DNA of 33,044 nt. It comes from Oscillospiraceae bacterium (GTDB taxonomy: Bacteria > Bacillota > Clostridia > Oscillospirales > Ruminococcaceae). The DNA lies in the NCBI GenBank assembly GCA_021200775.1, contig JAJQGB010000016.1, positions 22,540 to 55,583 on the forward strand. The letters run 5' to 3'. Positions 1 to 7,034 of the stretch are shown here, piece by piece (the first letter of the stretch is position 1; the number at the start of each line of letters is the position of its first letter). A program made the position numbers and the translations under genes. The notes beneath the pieces were generated by a model. It saw nothing but the letters and a program-made list of their open reading frames with translations. It did not search any database and was not told the origin of the DNA.

Positions 1-36
1 GTCGAAAGCGTCAACCCGAATTACGAGGCAAAGTGA
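1..36 (+). CDS. C-terminal tail of an array peptide (cut by window edge)
   Basis: The frame is open from base 1 and ends at TGA 34-36; the last residues read NPNYEAK. The stop overlaps the ATG of the next array gene (TGATG), as expected for translationally coupled members of a tandem array. NPN also occurs near the C-terminus of several full members, so this is probably one more copy. Its N-terminus lies outside the window, so membership is inferred from position and the tail only. Confidence 0.55.
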   Translation, partial: VESVNPNYEAK

Positions 37-167
37 TGTATAACAACCACGAACTTAAAATAGTTCTTTTCGAGCCCACCAGCGTGTTCACTGACCTTGA
101 AGTCAGCGGAGGACCCGAGGGCGGCATAGTTGTTAATTCGACAAACCCGGGCACGGTAGATAGGTAG
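36..167 (+). CDS. Array peptide 1 (MYxxHE family)
   Basis: A 43-residue peptide starting MYNNHELKIVLFEP. It has the shared N-terminal pattern M-Y-x-x-H-E-L-x-I-V-x-F-E and then V-F at 17-18. The C-terminal half is Gly/Pro-rich (GGPEGG) and ends NPGTVDR without the SIKPNRSDS tail. Its start overlaps the previous stop. It has no Cys, no membrane segment and no double-Gly leader site. The likely role is a ribosomally made precursor whose N-terminus is read as a leader; function is inferred only. Confidence 0.8.
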   Translation: MYNNHELKIVLFEPTSVFTDLEVSGGPEGGIVVNSTNPGTVDR

Positions 168-174
168 GGATAGT

Positions 175-291
175 ATGTACAATCCATATGAAATGAACAT
201 CATTCTCTACAAAGAAAATTTCTTCATCACCGCCAGCGAAAATTTGGATGATGGCGATGTTGAAGGACCGGAGTTGGAGATTCCAATTTGA
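175..291 (+). CDS. Array peptide 2 (MYxxHE family)
   Basis: A 38-residue peptide starting MYNPYEMNIILYKEN. Tyr replaces His at position 5 and Tyr replaces Phe at 12. The tail is acidic (DDGDVEGPELE) and ends in IPI. AGGGA at 166-170 lies a few bases upstream and overlaps the preceding stop, so translation is probably coupled. It lacks the SIKPNRSDS tail and any Cys. Family membership rests on the leader pattern and array position. Confidence 0.8.
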   Translation: MYNPYEMNIILYKENFFITASENLDDGDVEGPELEIPI

Positions 292-312
292 CTTAATAGA
301 TGAGGCGTTAGC

Positions 313-420
313 ATGTACACAGAGCACGAAATGAATATGATATTGTATTCCAGCAATGATTTCGTTTTGGCTAGTGGTGTAGATGAGGGCGGAACTAGAA
401 CTGAGGACGAGGATTTTTGA
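313..420 (+). CDS. Array peptide 3 (MYxxHE family)
   Basis: A 35-residue peptide starting MYTEHEMNMILYSSND, then FVLASG, then an acidic tail (EDEDF). TGAGG seven bases upstream can act as ribosome site. The variable half has Gly-Gly and Thr/Arg but no Cys or Trp. It is among the shortest members. The start is chosen by the conserved Met-Tyr. Confidence 0.8.
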   Translation: MYTEHEMNMILYSSNDFVLASGVDEGGTRTEDEDF

Positions 421-443
421 CTCAGATGATGCGTGAGGCAGAT

Positions 444-560
444 ATGTACACGGAGTACGAATTGCAAATTGTTCAGTTCTCTGAAGCTGATAATCTTGTA
501 ACAACCTTGTCAGGCGACGAGGACGGCTCCGGTGGCACACCCGGAAAAAGCGATTGGTAA
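444..560 (+). CDS. Array peptide 4 (MYxxYE family)
   Basis: A 38-residue peptide starting MYTEYELQIVQFSEAD, then a Gly/Ser/Asp-rich stretch (SGDEDGSGGTPG), ending KSDW. The SD near the C-terminus matches the SDS/SDI/SDW endings of other members. An in-frame ATG at 426 would add six residues, but the conserved Met-Tyr at 444 is the better start, with GTGAGG just upstream. Confidence 0.8.
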   Translation: MYTEYELQIVQFSEADNLVTTLSGDEDGSGGTPGKSDW

Positions 561-577
561 AGGGTTGAGTCTTGGTT

Positions 578-700
578 ATGTACGAAAAGCAAGAAATGGA
601 AATAGTAGTATTCGACGGTGAGTACGTTTTTGCTGACAAGACTGAAGGGAGCTCTTCCTGGGAGCCGTGGAGTATCAAGCCTAACCGGTCGGATTCATAG
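578..700 (+). CDS. Array peptide 5 (full SIKPNRSDS tail)
   Basis: A 40-residue peptide starting MYEKQEMEIVVFDGEYVFAD. The middle contains two Trp (SSSWEPW) and the end is the complete tail SIKPNRSDS. It is the closest relative of array peptide 16, which has the same K-S/T-E-G-S and W-E-x-W-S-I-K-P pattern. Conserved leader and tail around a short variable centre suggest that both ends are recognised by something. Confidence 0.85.
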   Translation: MYEKQEMEIVVFDGEYVFADKTEGSSSWEPWSIKPNRSDS

Positions 701-710
701 AGGCATAATG

Positions 711-812
711 ATGTACGAAAGATATGAACTGACAATCATCGATTATGATGAGAATAGGTATGTCGTGTGCAGTTACTCCGACGGCGGCGACGAAGGTTGG
801 AGCGCTGACTGA
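711..812 (+). CDS. Array peptide 6
   Basis: A 33-residue peptide, the shortest of the array, starting MYERYELTIIDYDEN and ending DGGDEGWSAD. It has one Cys (residue 20) and one Trp. An ATG directly upstream (708) is in frame, giving Met-Met; the family start Met-Tyr at 711 is preferred. It lacks the SIKPNRSDS tail and may be a shortened member. Confidence 0.75.
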   Translation: MYERYELTIIDYDENRYVVCSYSDGGDEGWSAD

Positions 813-816
813 GACC

Positions 817-945
817 ATGTACACAGAGCATGATATAAAAATATTGGAATTTAACGAGCGAGATGTGTTTGCGGATATCGGCGACGAAGCTTCCGAAGAA
901 GGAAGCGGCTCCTATAGTATCAAACCCAATCGTTCGGACATATAA
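817..945 (+). CDS. Array peptide 7 (SIKPNRSDI tail)
   Basis: A 42-residue peptide starting MYTEHDIKILEFNERDVFAD, with a Glu/Gly/Ser middle and the tail YSIKPNRSDI. It begins 4 bases after the previous stop, so the ribosome site lies inside the previous gene and translation is presumably coupled. It is a canonical family member with leader, hydrophilic centre and conserved tail. Confidence 0.85.
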   Translation: MYTEHDIKILEFNERDVFADIGDEASEEGSGSYSIKPNRSDI

Positions 946-958
946 AGGCGTGAGGGAA

Positions 959-1087
959 ATGTACGAGAAGCATGAAATCGATTTTGTTCACTTCGCCGAG
1001 ACTGACATAATCGTTCAGTGTGACATGTCAAATGCCGGTGACGGAAGTAGCGCTTGGAGCATTAAGCCGAACCGGTCGGATTCGTAG
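959..1087 (+). CDS. Array peptide 8 (SIKPNRSDS tail)
   Basis: A 42-residue peptide starting MYEKHEIDFVHFAETDIIVQ, then a Cys at residue 21, a Gly/Ser/Asp stretch, one Trp (SSAW) and the tail SIKPNRSDS. GTGAGGG precedes the ATG. The leader has Phe at position 9 in place of the usual Ile. Confidence 0.85.
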   Translation: MYEKHEIDFVHFAETDIIVQCDMSNAGDGSSAWSIKPNRSDS

Positions 1088-1096
1088 GTGGTTTCA

Positions 1097-1219
1097 GTGT
1101 ACGAGAAGCACAGCTTGAACATTGTTTGCTTCAGCGGCGATGAAGTGTTTGCGTTTATAAATCCCACAGCGTCTGAGTCCGATACACATTCTGTCGACGA
1201 TAAACCCGTGGGTATGTAA
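1097..1219 (+). CDS. Array peptide 9 (GTG start)
   Basis: A 40-residue peptide that needs a GTG start: V/M-Y-E-K-H-S-L-N-I-V-C-F, then EVFAF. The frame is kept from GTG 1097 to TAA 1217-1219 and the leader pattern is clear, apart from Ser for Glu at position 6 and Cys at 11. The tail ends KPVGM. A weak start and a degenerate leader suggest lower expression or early decay of this copy. Confidence 0.7.
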   Translation: MYEKHSLNIVCFSGDEVFAFINPTASESDTHSVDDKPVGM

Positions 1220-1231
1220 CAGGTGATAAGG

Positions 1232-1357
1232 ATGTACGAAAGTCATGAAATGCAATCGGTTCTTTTCGAGAACGCTTGCGTGTTTGCGGTGAATGACGGG
1301 TCGGATGGACCCGGCGAATCGTATTTCAGACTTAACCCCAACAGGTCGGATTCGTAG
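1232..1357 (+). CDS. Array peptide 10 (NPNRSDS tail)
   Basis: A 41-residue peptide starting MYESHEMQSVLFENACVFAV, then a Gly/Asp/Pro-rich centre and the tail YFRLNPNRSDS, a variant of SIKPNRSDS. It has one Cys at residue 16. The ribosome site is AGGTGATAAGG immediately upstream. DNA around the tail codons (GGTCGGATTCGTAG) is identical to that of array peptide 8, which indicates duplication. Confidence 0.85.
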   Translation: MYESHEMQSVLFENACVFAVNDGSDGPGESYFRLNPNRSDS

Positions 1358-1367
1358 GAGATGCGAG

Positions 1368-1505
1368 ATGTACATTAGTCATGAGATGAGGATTTCCTCA
1401 TTCACTTATGATGAGCAATTTGTCTGCGCCATTACTCCTGGCAGTATCGTAGATGGCGACGGAGACGATAACTACAGCATTAAGCCGAATGTTTCGGATA
1501 TATAA
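1368..1505 (+). CDS. Array peptide 11 (SIKPNVSDI tail)
   Basis: A 45-residue peptide, joint longest in the array, starting MYISHEMRISSFTYDEQFVC. It is followed by AITPGS, a Gly/Asp stretch and the tail YSIKPNVSDI. The TPGS segment also occurs in array peptide 14. It has one Cys at residue 20. AGGAGATGCGAG upstream is a good ribosome site. Confidence 0.85.
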   Translation: MYISHEMRISSFTYDEQFVCAITPGSIVDGDGDDNYSIKPNVSDI

Positions 1506-1517
1506 TGGGGAATTGAT

Positions 1518-1637
1518 ATGTATAAGAGCCACGAGATAGAACTTATTGGGTTCGAGGAGAGCAATGTGTGGGCAGGTGTTGAAGGTCCGACGTTGTCTGT
1601 TGGTGAAGGGGAGGAAGAGTGCTGGGAAGGCAGTTAG
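1518..1637 (+). CDS. Array peptide 12
   Basis: A 39-residue peptide starting MYKSHEIELIGFEESNVWAG, so Trp replaces Phe at position 18. The tail is Gly/Glu-rich with Cys35-Trp36 and ends EGS. It lacks the SIKPNRSDS tail. It is the last gene before an intrinsic terminator inside the array (1665-1688). Confidence 0.8.
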   Translation: MYKSHEIELIGFEESNVWAGVEGPTLSVGEGEEECWEGS

Positions 1638-1664
1638 TCACGCCACTCATGATTTCACCGGATT

Positions 1665-1691
1665 GGGAGAAGAAGGTTCTCCCTTTTTGTT
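1665..1691 (+). terminator. Terminator or attenuator inside the peptide array
   Basis: A perfect 7-bp stem (GGGAGAA 1665-1671 with TTCTCCC 1677-1683), a 5-base loop and a run of five T (1684-1688). It lies between array peptides 12 and 13 in a 75-base gap, whereas most gaps here are 4-23 bases. It should reduce transcription of the last four peptides unless read-through is regulated. Confidence 0.75.
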
Positions 1692-1712
1692 TAACATATT
1701 GAGGAGAAAACC

Positions 1713-1832
1713 ATGTACGAAGAGCATGAAATAGATGTCGTTCAGTACGAAGAGAACGCCCTTGTGACCGCCAGCGGTGATGGGACTATAGATTATAGTG
1801 GTAGTGATGAGGATGTTACTTTCGATTGGTAA
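1713..1832 (+). CDS. Array peptide 13
   Basis: A 39-residue peptide starting MYEEHEIDVVQYEENALVTA, then SGDGT, an acidic Ser/Asp stretch and the ending FDW. It is preceded by GAGGAGAAAACC, one of the strongest ribosome sites in the array, placed right after the internal terminator. This suggests re-initiated, well translated expression when transcription reads through. Confidence 0.8.
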   Translation: MYEEHEIDVVQYEENALVTASGDGTIDYSGSDEDVTFDW

Positions 1833-1842
1833 GGTGAAAGCC

Positions 1843-1980
1843 ATGTACGAGAAATATGAGATAGTCGTTATTTCGTTCGACGAGTGCGACGTTATGGCTG
1901 GGTTGACTCCGGGAAGCATGGACGAAAGCGGCGGCGGAGGCAGTCAACATTCCGCCGGCGGCAAATTAAGTGATATTTGA
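1843..1980 (+). CDS. Array peptide 14
   Basis: A 45-residue peptide starting MYEKYEIVVISFDECDVMAG, then LTPGS, a run of Gly (SGGGGS) and the ending KLSDI. It shares TPGS with array peptide 11 and the SDI ending with peptides 7 and 11. AAGGTGAAAG is the ribosome site. Confidence 0.85.
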   Translation: MYEKYEIVVISFDECDVMAGLTPGSMDESGGGGSQHSAGGKLSDI

Positions 1981-1991
1981 GGTGGTTTATT

Positions 1992-2123
1992 ATGTATATA
2001 GAGTATAACATGCATATTGTCACGTTTGATGAAGAAGATTCATTTGTTTGTACGCTCATCAATAGTGGAGACGGCGAATCTGTTGACTCTGTTCCTGGCA
2101 CTGGTCCTTCTGCCGATATGTAA
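1992..2123 (+). CDS. Array peptide 15
   Basis: A 43-residue peptide starting MYIEYNMHIVTFDEEDSFVC. Asn replaces Glu at position 6 and Cys is at 20. The centre carries SGDGES, and the end is GPSADM. AGGTGG upstream is the likely ribosome site. A 107-base gap follows. Confidence 0.8.
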   Translation: MYIEYNMHIVTFDEEDSFVCTLINSGDGESVDSVPGTGPSADM

Positions 2124-2230
2124 AACATCTGATTCTTGAATGAGTAGGCAATATCCCCTGTAGCCGGTTTAGGCTGGTTGCAGCGGATTTGTACTTTACG
2201 GGCAATGCACAAAGATAAGGACGATAGATT

Positions 2231-2356
2231 ATGTACGAGAAATACGAGATGAAAATGATTGATTTCAGCGAGAATGACTCTTTCGTTTTTGCTGATAAGT
2301 CGGAAGGCTCCGGATGGGAGCAATGGAGCATCAAGCCGGATAGAAGCGACAGTTAA
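2231..2356 (+). CDS. Array peptide 16 (last array member)
   Basis: A 41-residue peptide starting MYEKYEMKMIDFSENDSFVF, then ADKSEGSGWEQW and the tail SIKPDRSDS. It closely resembles array peptide 5 in centre and tail. It is separated from peptide 15 by 107 bases in which I see no gene, and is followed directly by a terminator, so it may be a separately added unit. Confidence 0.85.
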   Translation: MYEKYEMKMIDFSENDSFVFADKSEGSGWEQWSIKPDRSDS

Positions 2357-2369
2357 TGTCAATGTCGGG

Positions 2370-2394
2370 GAGAGCAGAGATGCTCTCTTTTTTT
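2370..2394 (+). terminator. Terminator closing the peptide array
   Basis: Stem GAGAGCA (2370-2376) with TGCTCTC (2381-2387), a GAGA loop and seven T (2388-2394), 13 bases after the stop of the last array peptide. Confidence 0.9.
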
Positions 2395-2616
2395 GTGCCA
2401 AAAATCCTCCCCCACATAAGAAAATCGTCCCAAGCCGTCTTCCTGCCCGGGCATTTCTACCGATTCGGGAAATCAGCCGAGTAGCGGCTCCTGCCACAAT
2501 TCCCACAGTCAATCCATCGCCCCACAAATCCCCACCACAACAAAGCCCCGCATAACGAACCGACCCGAGTACAAAATCCAGACCCTCGCACCCTGCCCCA
2601 ACCAAGTTCAAAATCC
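2395..2616. other. Non-coding gap between peptide array and polysaccharide locus
   Basis: This C-rich stretch of about 220 bases has no start site, ribosome site or recognisable protein on either strand. A proline-rich open frame on the plus strand and its opposite-strand counterpart look like composition artefacts. It contains an imperfect repeat of AAAATCCA followed by a C-rich run, near 2573 and 2610. Together with the terminator and leader that follow, the gene-free interval runs to 2806. Confidence 0.5.
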
Positions 2617-2649
2617 AAGCCCTGCCACCCCGCAGGGCTTTATTTTTTT
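2617..2649. terminator. Strong terminator before the polysaccharide locus
   Basis: A perfect 9-bp stem (AAGCCCTGC 2617-2625 with GCAGGGCTT 2632-2640), a CACCCC loop and the tail TATTTTTTT. It insulates the peptide array from the locus downstream. Confidence 0.85.
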
Positions 2650-2806
2650 GCCAAAAAACAGAAGGATTTTGTTCTGTGGATATGTGGGGGCTCTAATAGG
2701 GAATGTAATAGCAAACGGTAATTAAGTTGCTTATTGTTTAGCACATGCGAATAAAGAGTTTACAGTAAGAAAAATCACAAGAGAACCAATAGGGAGTGAC
2801 AGACAA

Positions 2807-3868
2807 ATGAATATAGACTTAAAAAATAAAACCATCCTGATAACCGGTTCCTCCGGCTTCATTGGCGCAAGCCTTGCACAATGTCTGCTTGACGAAGTAT
2901 CCGGCGTAAAAGTTATCGGCATCGACAACATGAACGATTACTATGACGTCTCGATTAAAGAGTATCGTCTCGCCAAACTGAACGAGTACACGAATTTCAC
3001 ATTCATCAAAGGCAGCATCGCCGACAAGGCACTTATTACTTCGATTTTCGAGCAGTACAAGCCTCAGATTGTCGTGAACCTTGCGGCACAGGCGGGCGTT
3101 CGCTACTCGATTACGAATCCAGACGCATATGTAGAATCAAATCTGGTTGGCTTCTTCAATATATTGGAGGCTTGCCGACACAATTCCGTTGAGCATCTGG
3201 TCTATGCGTCGAGTTCGAGCGTCTATGGCAGTAATAAGAAAGTTCCCTACAGCACCGATGATAAGGTAGACAATCCAGTATCACTTTATGCCGCAACAAA
3301 GAAGAGCAATGAGCTGATGGCTCATGCCTACAGCAAACTGTATGACATACCGTCCACAGGTCTCCGATTCTTCACGGTTTACGGACCGGCAGGTCGCCCG
3401 GATATGGCGTATTTCGGCTTCACAGACAAGCTCCGTGCAGGCAAGAAGATTCAAATCTTCAACTACGGCAATTGTAAGCGTGACTTCACATACATAGACG
3501 ACATTGTTGAGGGCGTGGTTCGTGTTATGCAGAAAGCTCCCGACAGAGCGACTGGCGAGGATGGTCTTCCTATTCCGCCGTATGCACTCTATAACATTGG
3601 AAACAATAGCCCGGAGAATCTCCTTGACTTTGTGGATATTCTCCAGCAGGAGCTGATTCGTGCGGGAGTTCTCCCAGAGACTTACGATTTCGAGAGCCAC
3701 AAAGAGCTTGTCCCGATGCAACCGGGTGATGTGCCAGTCACTTACGCAGATACCAGCGCACTTGAACGAGACTTCGGCTACAAGCCGAGCACAAGCCTCA
3801 GAGACGGCTTGCGTAAATTCGCTGAGTGGTATAAAGAATTTTATATGTCAGGAGAAAACAACGCATGA
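2807..3868 (+). CDS. UDP-glucuronate 4-epimerase (NAD-dependent epimerase/dehydratase)
   Basis: A 353-residue extended SDR enzyme predicted to convert UDP-glucuronate to UDP-galacturonate in the cytoplasm. The NAD-binding GxxGxxG is TGSSGFIG at residues 13-20. The Ser-rich strand ASSSSVYG lies at 134-141 and the catalytic Tyr161-x-x-x-Lys165 follows (YAATK). [13 protein letters not shown] (43-55) and QAGVRYS (95-101) are typical of the UDP-GlcA epimerase branch rather than of GalE. Ribosome site AGGGAG at 2791-2796. It is the first gene of the polysaccharide operon and overlaps the UDP-glucose dehydrogenase by 4 bases (ATGA), so the two should make UDP-GlcA and UDP-GalA together. A GalE-type activity cannot be fully excluded. 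Confidence 0.88.
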   Translation: MNIDLKNKTILITGSSGFIGASLAQCLLDEVSGVKVIGIDNMNDYYDVSIKEYRLAKLNEYTNFTFIKGSIADKALITSIFEQYKPQIVVNLAAQAGVRYSITNPDAYVESNLVGFFNILEACRHNSVEHLVYASSSSVYGSNKKVPYSTDDKVDNPVSLYAATKKSNELMAHAYSKLYDIPSTGLRFFTVYGPAGRPDMAYFGFTDKLRAGKKIQIFNYGNCKRDFTYIDDIVEGVVRVMQKAPDRATGEDGLPIPPYALYNIGNNSPENLLDFVDILQQELIRAGVLPETYDFESHKELVPMQPGDVPVTYADTSALERDFGYKPSTSLRDGLRKFAEWYKEFYMSGENNA

Positions 3869-5106
3869 GTGGATTAAATATAGCAGTAGCCGGCACAGGC
3901 TATGTGGGACTTTCGATAGCAACATTACTTTCACAGCACAATAAAGTCACAGCCGTGGACATCATCCCCGAAAAAGTAGACCTAATCAACCAAAGAAAAT
4001 CCCCGATTCAGGACGAATACATAGAAAAGTATTTAGCAGAAAAAGATCTCGACCTGACCGCCACACTGGACGGTGCATCCGCCTACAAGAACGCCGATTT
4101 CGTCATCATAGCTGCCCCGACCAACTACGACAGCAAAAAGAATTTCTTTGACACAAGCGCAGTTGAAGACGTAATCAAGCTTGTCATCGAGAATAACCCG
4201 AATGCCATTATGGTCATCAAGTCAACGATTCCAGTCGGCTACACAGTAAGTATTCGGGAGAAATTTCACTGCAACAACATCATTTTCAGCCCGGAATTTC
4301 TCCGAGAGAGCAAGGCTCTGTATGATAACCTTTACCCGTCTCGTATTATCGTTGGCACAGATGTGGAAAATGCCAGACTTGTAAAGGCGGCAAACACATT
4401 CGCAGGACTCTTACAGGAGGGCGCAATCAAAGAGAACATTGACACCCTAATCATGGGCTTCACGGAGGCCGAGGCGGTCAAACTTTTTGCAAATACCTAT
4501 CTGGCATTGAGAGTCAGCTACTTCAACGAGCTTGACACCTACGCTGAGATGAAAGGCTTGAATACTCAGCAAATTATCGAGGGCGTTTGCCTCGACCCGA
4601 GAATCGGCTCTCACTATAACAATCCGAGCTTCGGCTATGGCGGTTATTGCTTGCCGAAAGACACCAAACAACTTCTCGCAAATTATGAAGACGTCCCCGA
4701 AAACCTGATTCAGGCGATAGTTGAGTCCAATCGCACAAGAAAGGACTTCATTGCTGACCGTGTGTTGGAAATCGCAGGAGCATATGAGGCAAACGACGGC
4801 TGGAATGAAGCGAAGGAGAAAGAGGTCGTTATCGGCGTTTATCGCCTGACTATGAAGAGTAACAGTGATAATTTCCGCCAGTCCTCAATCCAAGGCGTCA
4901 TGAAGCGTATCAAAGCTAAGGGAGCTACGGTAATTGTTTACGAACCAACTCTCGAAGATGGAAGCACATTCTTTGGGAGCAAGGTCGTTAATGATTTAGA
5001 GAGCTTTAAGGAGCAGTCACAGGCTATTATTGCAAATAGGTATGATAGCTGTCTGGATGATGTGAAGGATAAGGTTTATACGAGGGATTTGTTTAGGAGA
5101 GATTGA
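3865..5106 (+). CDS. ugd: UDP-glucose 6-dehydrogenase
   Basis: A 413-residue nucleotide-sugar dehydrogenase, predicted to oxidise UDP-glucose to UDP-glucuronate with two NAD+. The Rossmann motif is AGTGYVGLS (9-17), with STIPVG (120-125), [12 protein letters not shown] (141-152) and the catalytic Cys262 in [10 protein letters not shown]. The C-terminal UDP-binding domain follows. Its start overlaps the epimerase stop by 4 bases, so the two are translationally coupled. It differs clearly from the second dehydrogenase of the locus (8434-9807), which is AlgD-like, so two different uronic acid precursors are supplied. Confidence 0.9.
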   Translation: MSGLNIAVAGTGYVGLSIATLLSQHNKVTAVDIIPEKVDLINQRKSPIQDEYIEKYLAEKDLDLTATLDGASAYKNADFVIIAAPTNYDSKKNFFDTSAVEDVIKLVIENNPNAIMVIKSTIPVGYTVSIREKFHCNNIIFSPEFLRESKALYDNLYPSRIIVGTDVENARLVKAANTFAGLLQEGAIKENIDTLIMGFTEAEAVKLFANTYLALRVSYFNELDTYAEMKGLNTQQIIEGVCLDPRIGSHYNNPSFGYGGYCLPKDTKQLLANYEDVPENLIQAIVESNRTRKDFIADRVLEIAGAYEANDGWNEAKEKEVVIGVYRLTMKSNSDNFRQSSIQGVMKRIKAKGATVIVYEPTLEDGSTFFGSKVVNDLESFKEQSQAIIANRYDSCLDDVKDKVYTRDLFRRD

Positions 5107-5138
5107 GAACGAGAAGGTAGCGGGGAGATATTTGCTTA

Positions 5139-6977
5139 ATGTGTGGAATAGTAGGATTTACCGGAAAGAATCAGGCGGCACCAATTTTGCTTGATGGGCT
5201 TTCCAAGCTTGAATACAGAGGTTATGATTCCGCTGGAATCGCTGTTCGTGATGGTGATTCTGATGTGGAGATTGTAAAAGCCAAGGGTCGGTTGAGCTAT
5301 CTTTCGGAGAAGACCAACGGTGGTCAGAGCGTTGTCGGTACATGCGGTATCGGACACACCCGCTGGGCTACTCATGGTGAGCCGAGTGAAATCAATGCGC
5401 ACCCGCATCGTTCTGATGACGGAAATGTGGTTGCAGTACATAACGGCATTATCGAGAACTACCAGGAGCTGAAGGATAAGCTCCTGAGAAAAGGCTATAC
5501 ATTCTATTCGCAGACAGATACCGAAGTCCTGACAAAGCTCGTGGACTATTACTACAAGAAATACCAGGTTGGACCGATTGACGCAATTGCCAAGACAATG
5601 GTTCGTGTCCGTGGTTCGTATGCACTTGCGGTGATGTTCAAAGACTACCCGGACGAAATTTATGTAGCTCGTAAAGACAGCCCAATGATTATAGGCGCTG
5701 ATGGCGAAGCTACCTACCTTGCATCTGATGTTCCTGCAATTCTGAAGTACACACGCTCGGTCTACTATATCGATAATCTCGAAATGGCGCACCTCACAAA
5801 GGGTGCAGTTACTTTCTTCAATCTCGATGGAGACGAAGTGGCGAAAGAGCCTACAGAAATCACCTGGGACGCTCAAGCGGCAGAAAAAGGTGGATTCCAG
5901 CACTTCATGATGAAGGAAATCCACGAACAGCCGAGAGCTGTTGCAGATACACTTCATTCAGTCGAGAACAGCGGCAAAATCGACCTGTCTTCAGTAGGAC
6001 TAAGCGAAGAAGAGATAAAGAACATTTCTCAGATATATATCGTTGCCTGCGGTTCAGCCTATCATGTCGGAGTAGCCGCACAGTACGTAATCGAAGACCT
6101 TGCAAGGATACCTGTTCGTGTTGAACTGGCTTCCGAGTTCAGATACAGAGATCCGATGCTTGATGAAAACGGGCTCGTTATTGTAATCAGTCAGTCTGGA
6201 GAGACGGCAGACACGCTTGCGGCTTTGCGTGAAGCAAAGAGCAGAGGCATCAAGACTCTGGCAATCGTCAATGTTGTCGGAAGTTCAATAGCAAGAGAAG
6301 CCGACTGTGTCTTCTACACACTTGCAGGACCCGAAATTGCCGTCGCTACCACTAAAGCCTACAGCACCCAGTTAATCGCATCCTATCTTCTGGCTATCCA
6401 GTTTGGATCCGTCCGTGGAAGGATTGATGAAAAGCAGTACGCCGAGTTAATTGCGGAGCTTGAATCTCTCCCACAGAAGATAGAGAAGATTTTAGATGAT
6501 AAGGAACGCTTGCAGTGGTTCGCCGCAAAGTTTGCAAACGCCAAAGACATCTTCTTCATCGGAAGAGGAATTGACTACGCAATCTGCCTGGAAGGCAGTC
6601 TCAAAATGAAGGAGATAAGCTACATACATTCTGAAGCGTATGCCGCAGGCGAACTGAAGCATGGAACAATAAGTCTGATAGAAGACGGCACACTCGTTAT
6701 CGGAGTTCTCACACAGCCAAAGCTTTACGAGAAAACAGTCAGCAACATGGTCGAAGTCAAGAGCCGTGGAGCATACCTGATGGGGCTCGTGAGCAGTGGA
6801 AATTATGAGATAGAAGATACAGCCAATTTCGTGGTTTATATTCCCAAGACCGATCCCCATTTTGCAACCAGCCTCGCAGTAATCCCGCTCCAACTGATGG
6901 GCTACTACGTAAGCGTTGCAAGAGGACTCGATGTGGATAAGCCCAGGAATCTGGCAAAGAGCGTGACGGTGGAGTAA
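5139..6977 (+). CDS. glmS: Glutamine--fructose-6-phosphate aminotransferase (isomerising)
   Basis: A 612-residue enzyme making glucosamine-6-phosphate from fructose-6-phosphate and glutamine, the entry to UDP-GlcNAc. The N-terminal glutaminase nucleophile is Cys2 (MCGIVGF), with YRGYDSAG at 26-33. The two SIS sugar-isomerase domains contain SQSGET near 351 and SLKMKEISYIHSEA near 485, and the C-terminus is PRNLAKSVTVE. Length matches the family (about 610). Its presence inside the polysaccharide operon suggests that amino sugars enter the polymer. I saw no glmS ribozyme in the short upstream gap. Confidence 0.96.
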   Translation: MCGIVGFTGKNQAAPILLDGLSKLEYRGYDSAGIAVRDGDSDVEIVKAKGRLSYLSEKTNGGQSVVGTCGIGHTRWATHGEPSEINAHPHRSDDGNVVAVHNGIIENYQELKDKLLRKGYTFYSQTDTEVLTKLVDYYYKKYQVGPIDAIAKTMVRVRGSYALAVMFKDYPDEIYVARKDSPMIIGADGEATYLASDVPAILKYTRSVYYIDNLEMAHLTKGAVTFFNLDGDEVAKEPTEITWDAQAAEKGGFQHFMMKEIHEQPRAVADTLHSVENSGKIDLSSVGLSEEEIKNISQIYIVACGSAYHVGVAAQYVIEDLARIPVRVELASEFRYRDPMLDENGLVIVISQSGETADTLAALREAKSRGIKTLAIVNVVGSSIAREADCVFYTLAGPEIAVATTKAYSTQLIASYLLAIQFGSVRGRIDEKQYAELIAELESLPQKIEKILDDKERLQWFAAKFANAKDIFFIGRGIDYAICLEGSLKMKEISYIHSEAYAAGELKHGTISLIEDGTLVIGVLTQPKLYEKTVSNMVEVKSRGAYLMGLVSSGNYEIEDTANFVVYIPKTDPHFATSLAVIPLQLMGYYVSVARGLDVDKPRNLAKSVTVE

Positions 6978-7034
6978 CTGAATGTTGAAGATGACTACAG
7001 TCTTGACAGAATAGATAAGGCAGGAAGTTCAGAA

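Noticed and set aside
1-2356. CRISPR array
   Set aside because: The repetition is of coding units with a conserved peptide leader, not of short identical DNA repeats with uniform spacers.
2259-2555. Proline-rich plus-strand frame after the array
   Set aside because: It starts within array peptide 16 in another frame, crosses the terminator, and its composition follows the C-rich non-coding DNA.
1892-2611. Long minus-strand open frame opposite the last array peptides
   Set aside because: It runs through a terminator and opposite several clear plus-strand genes, has no ribosome site and no recognisable domain.
5107-5138. glmS ribozyme upstream of glmS
   Set aside because: The gap is only 32 bases, too short, and no core sequence of that ribozyme is visible.
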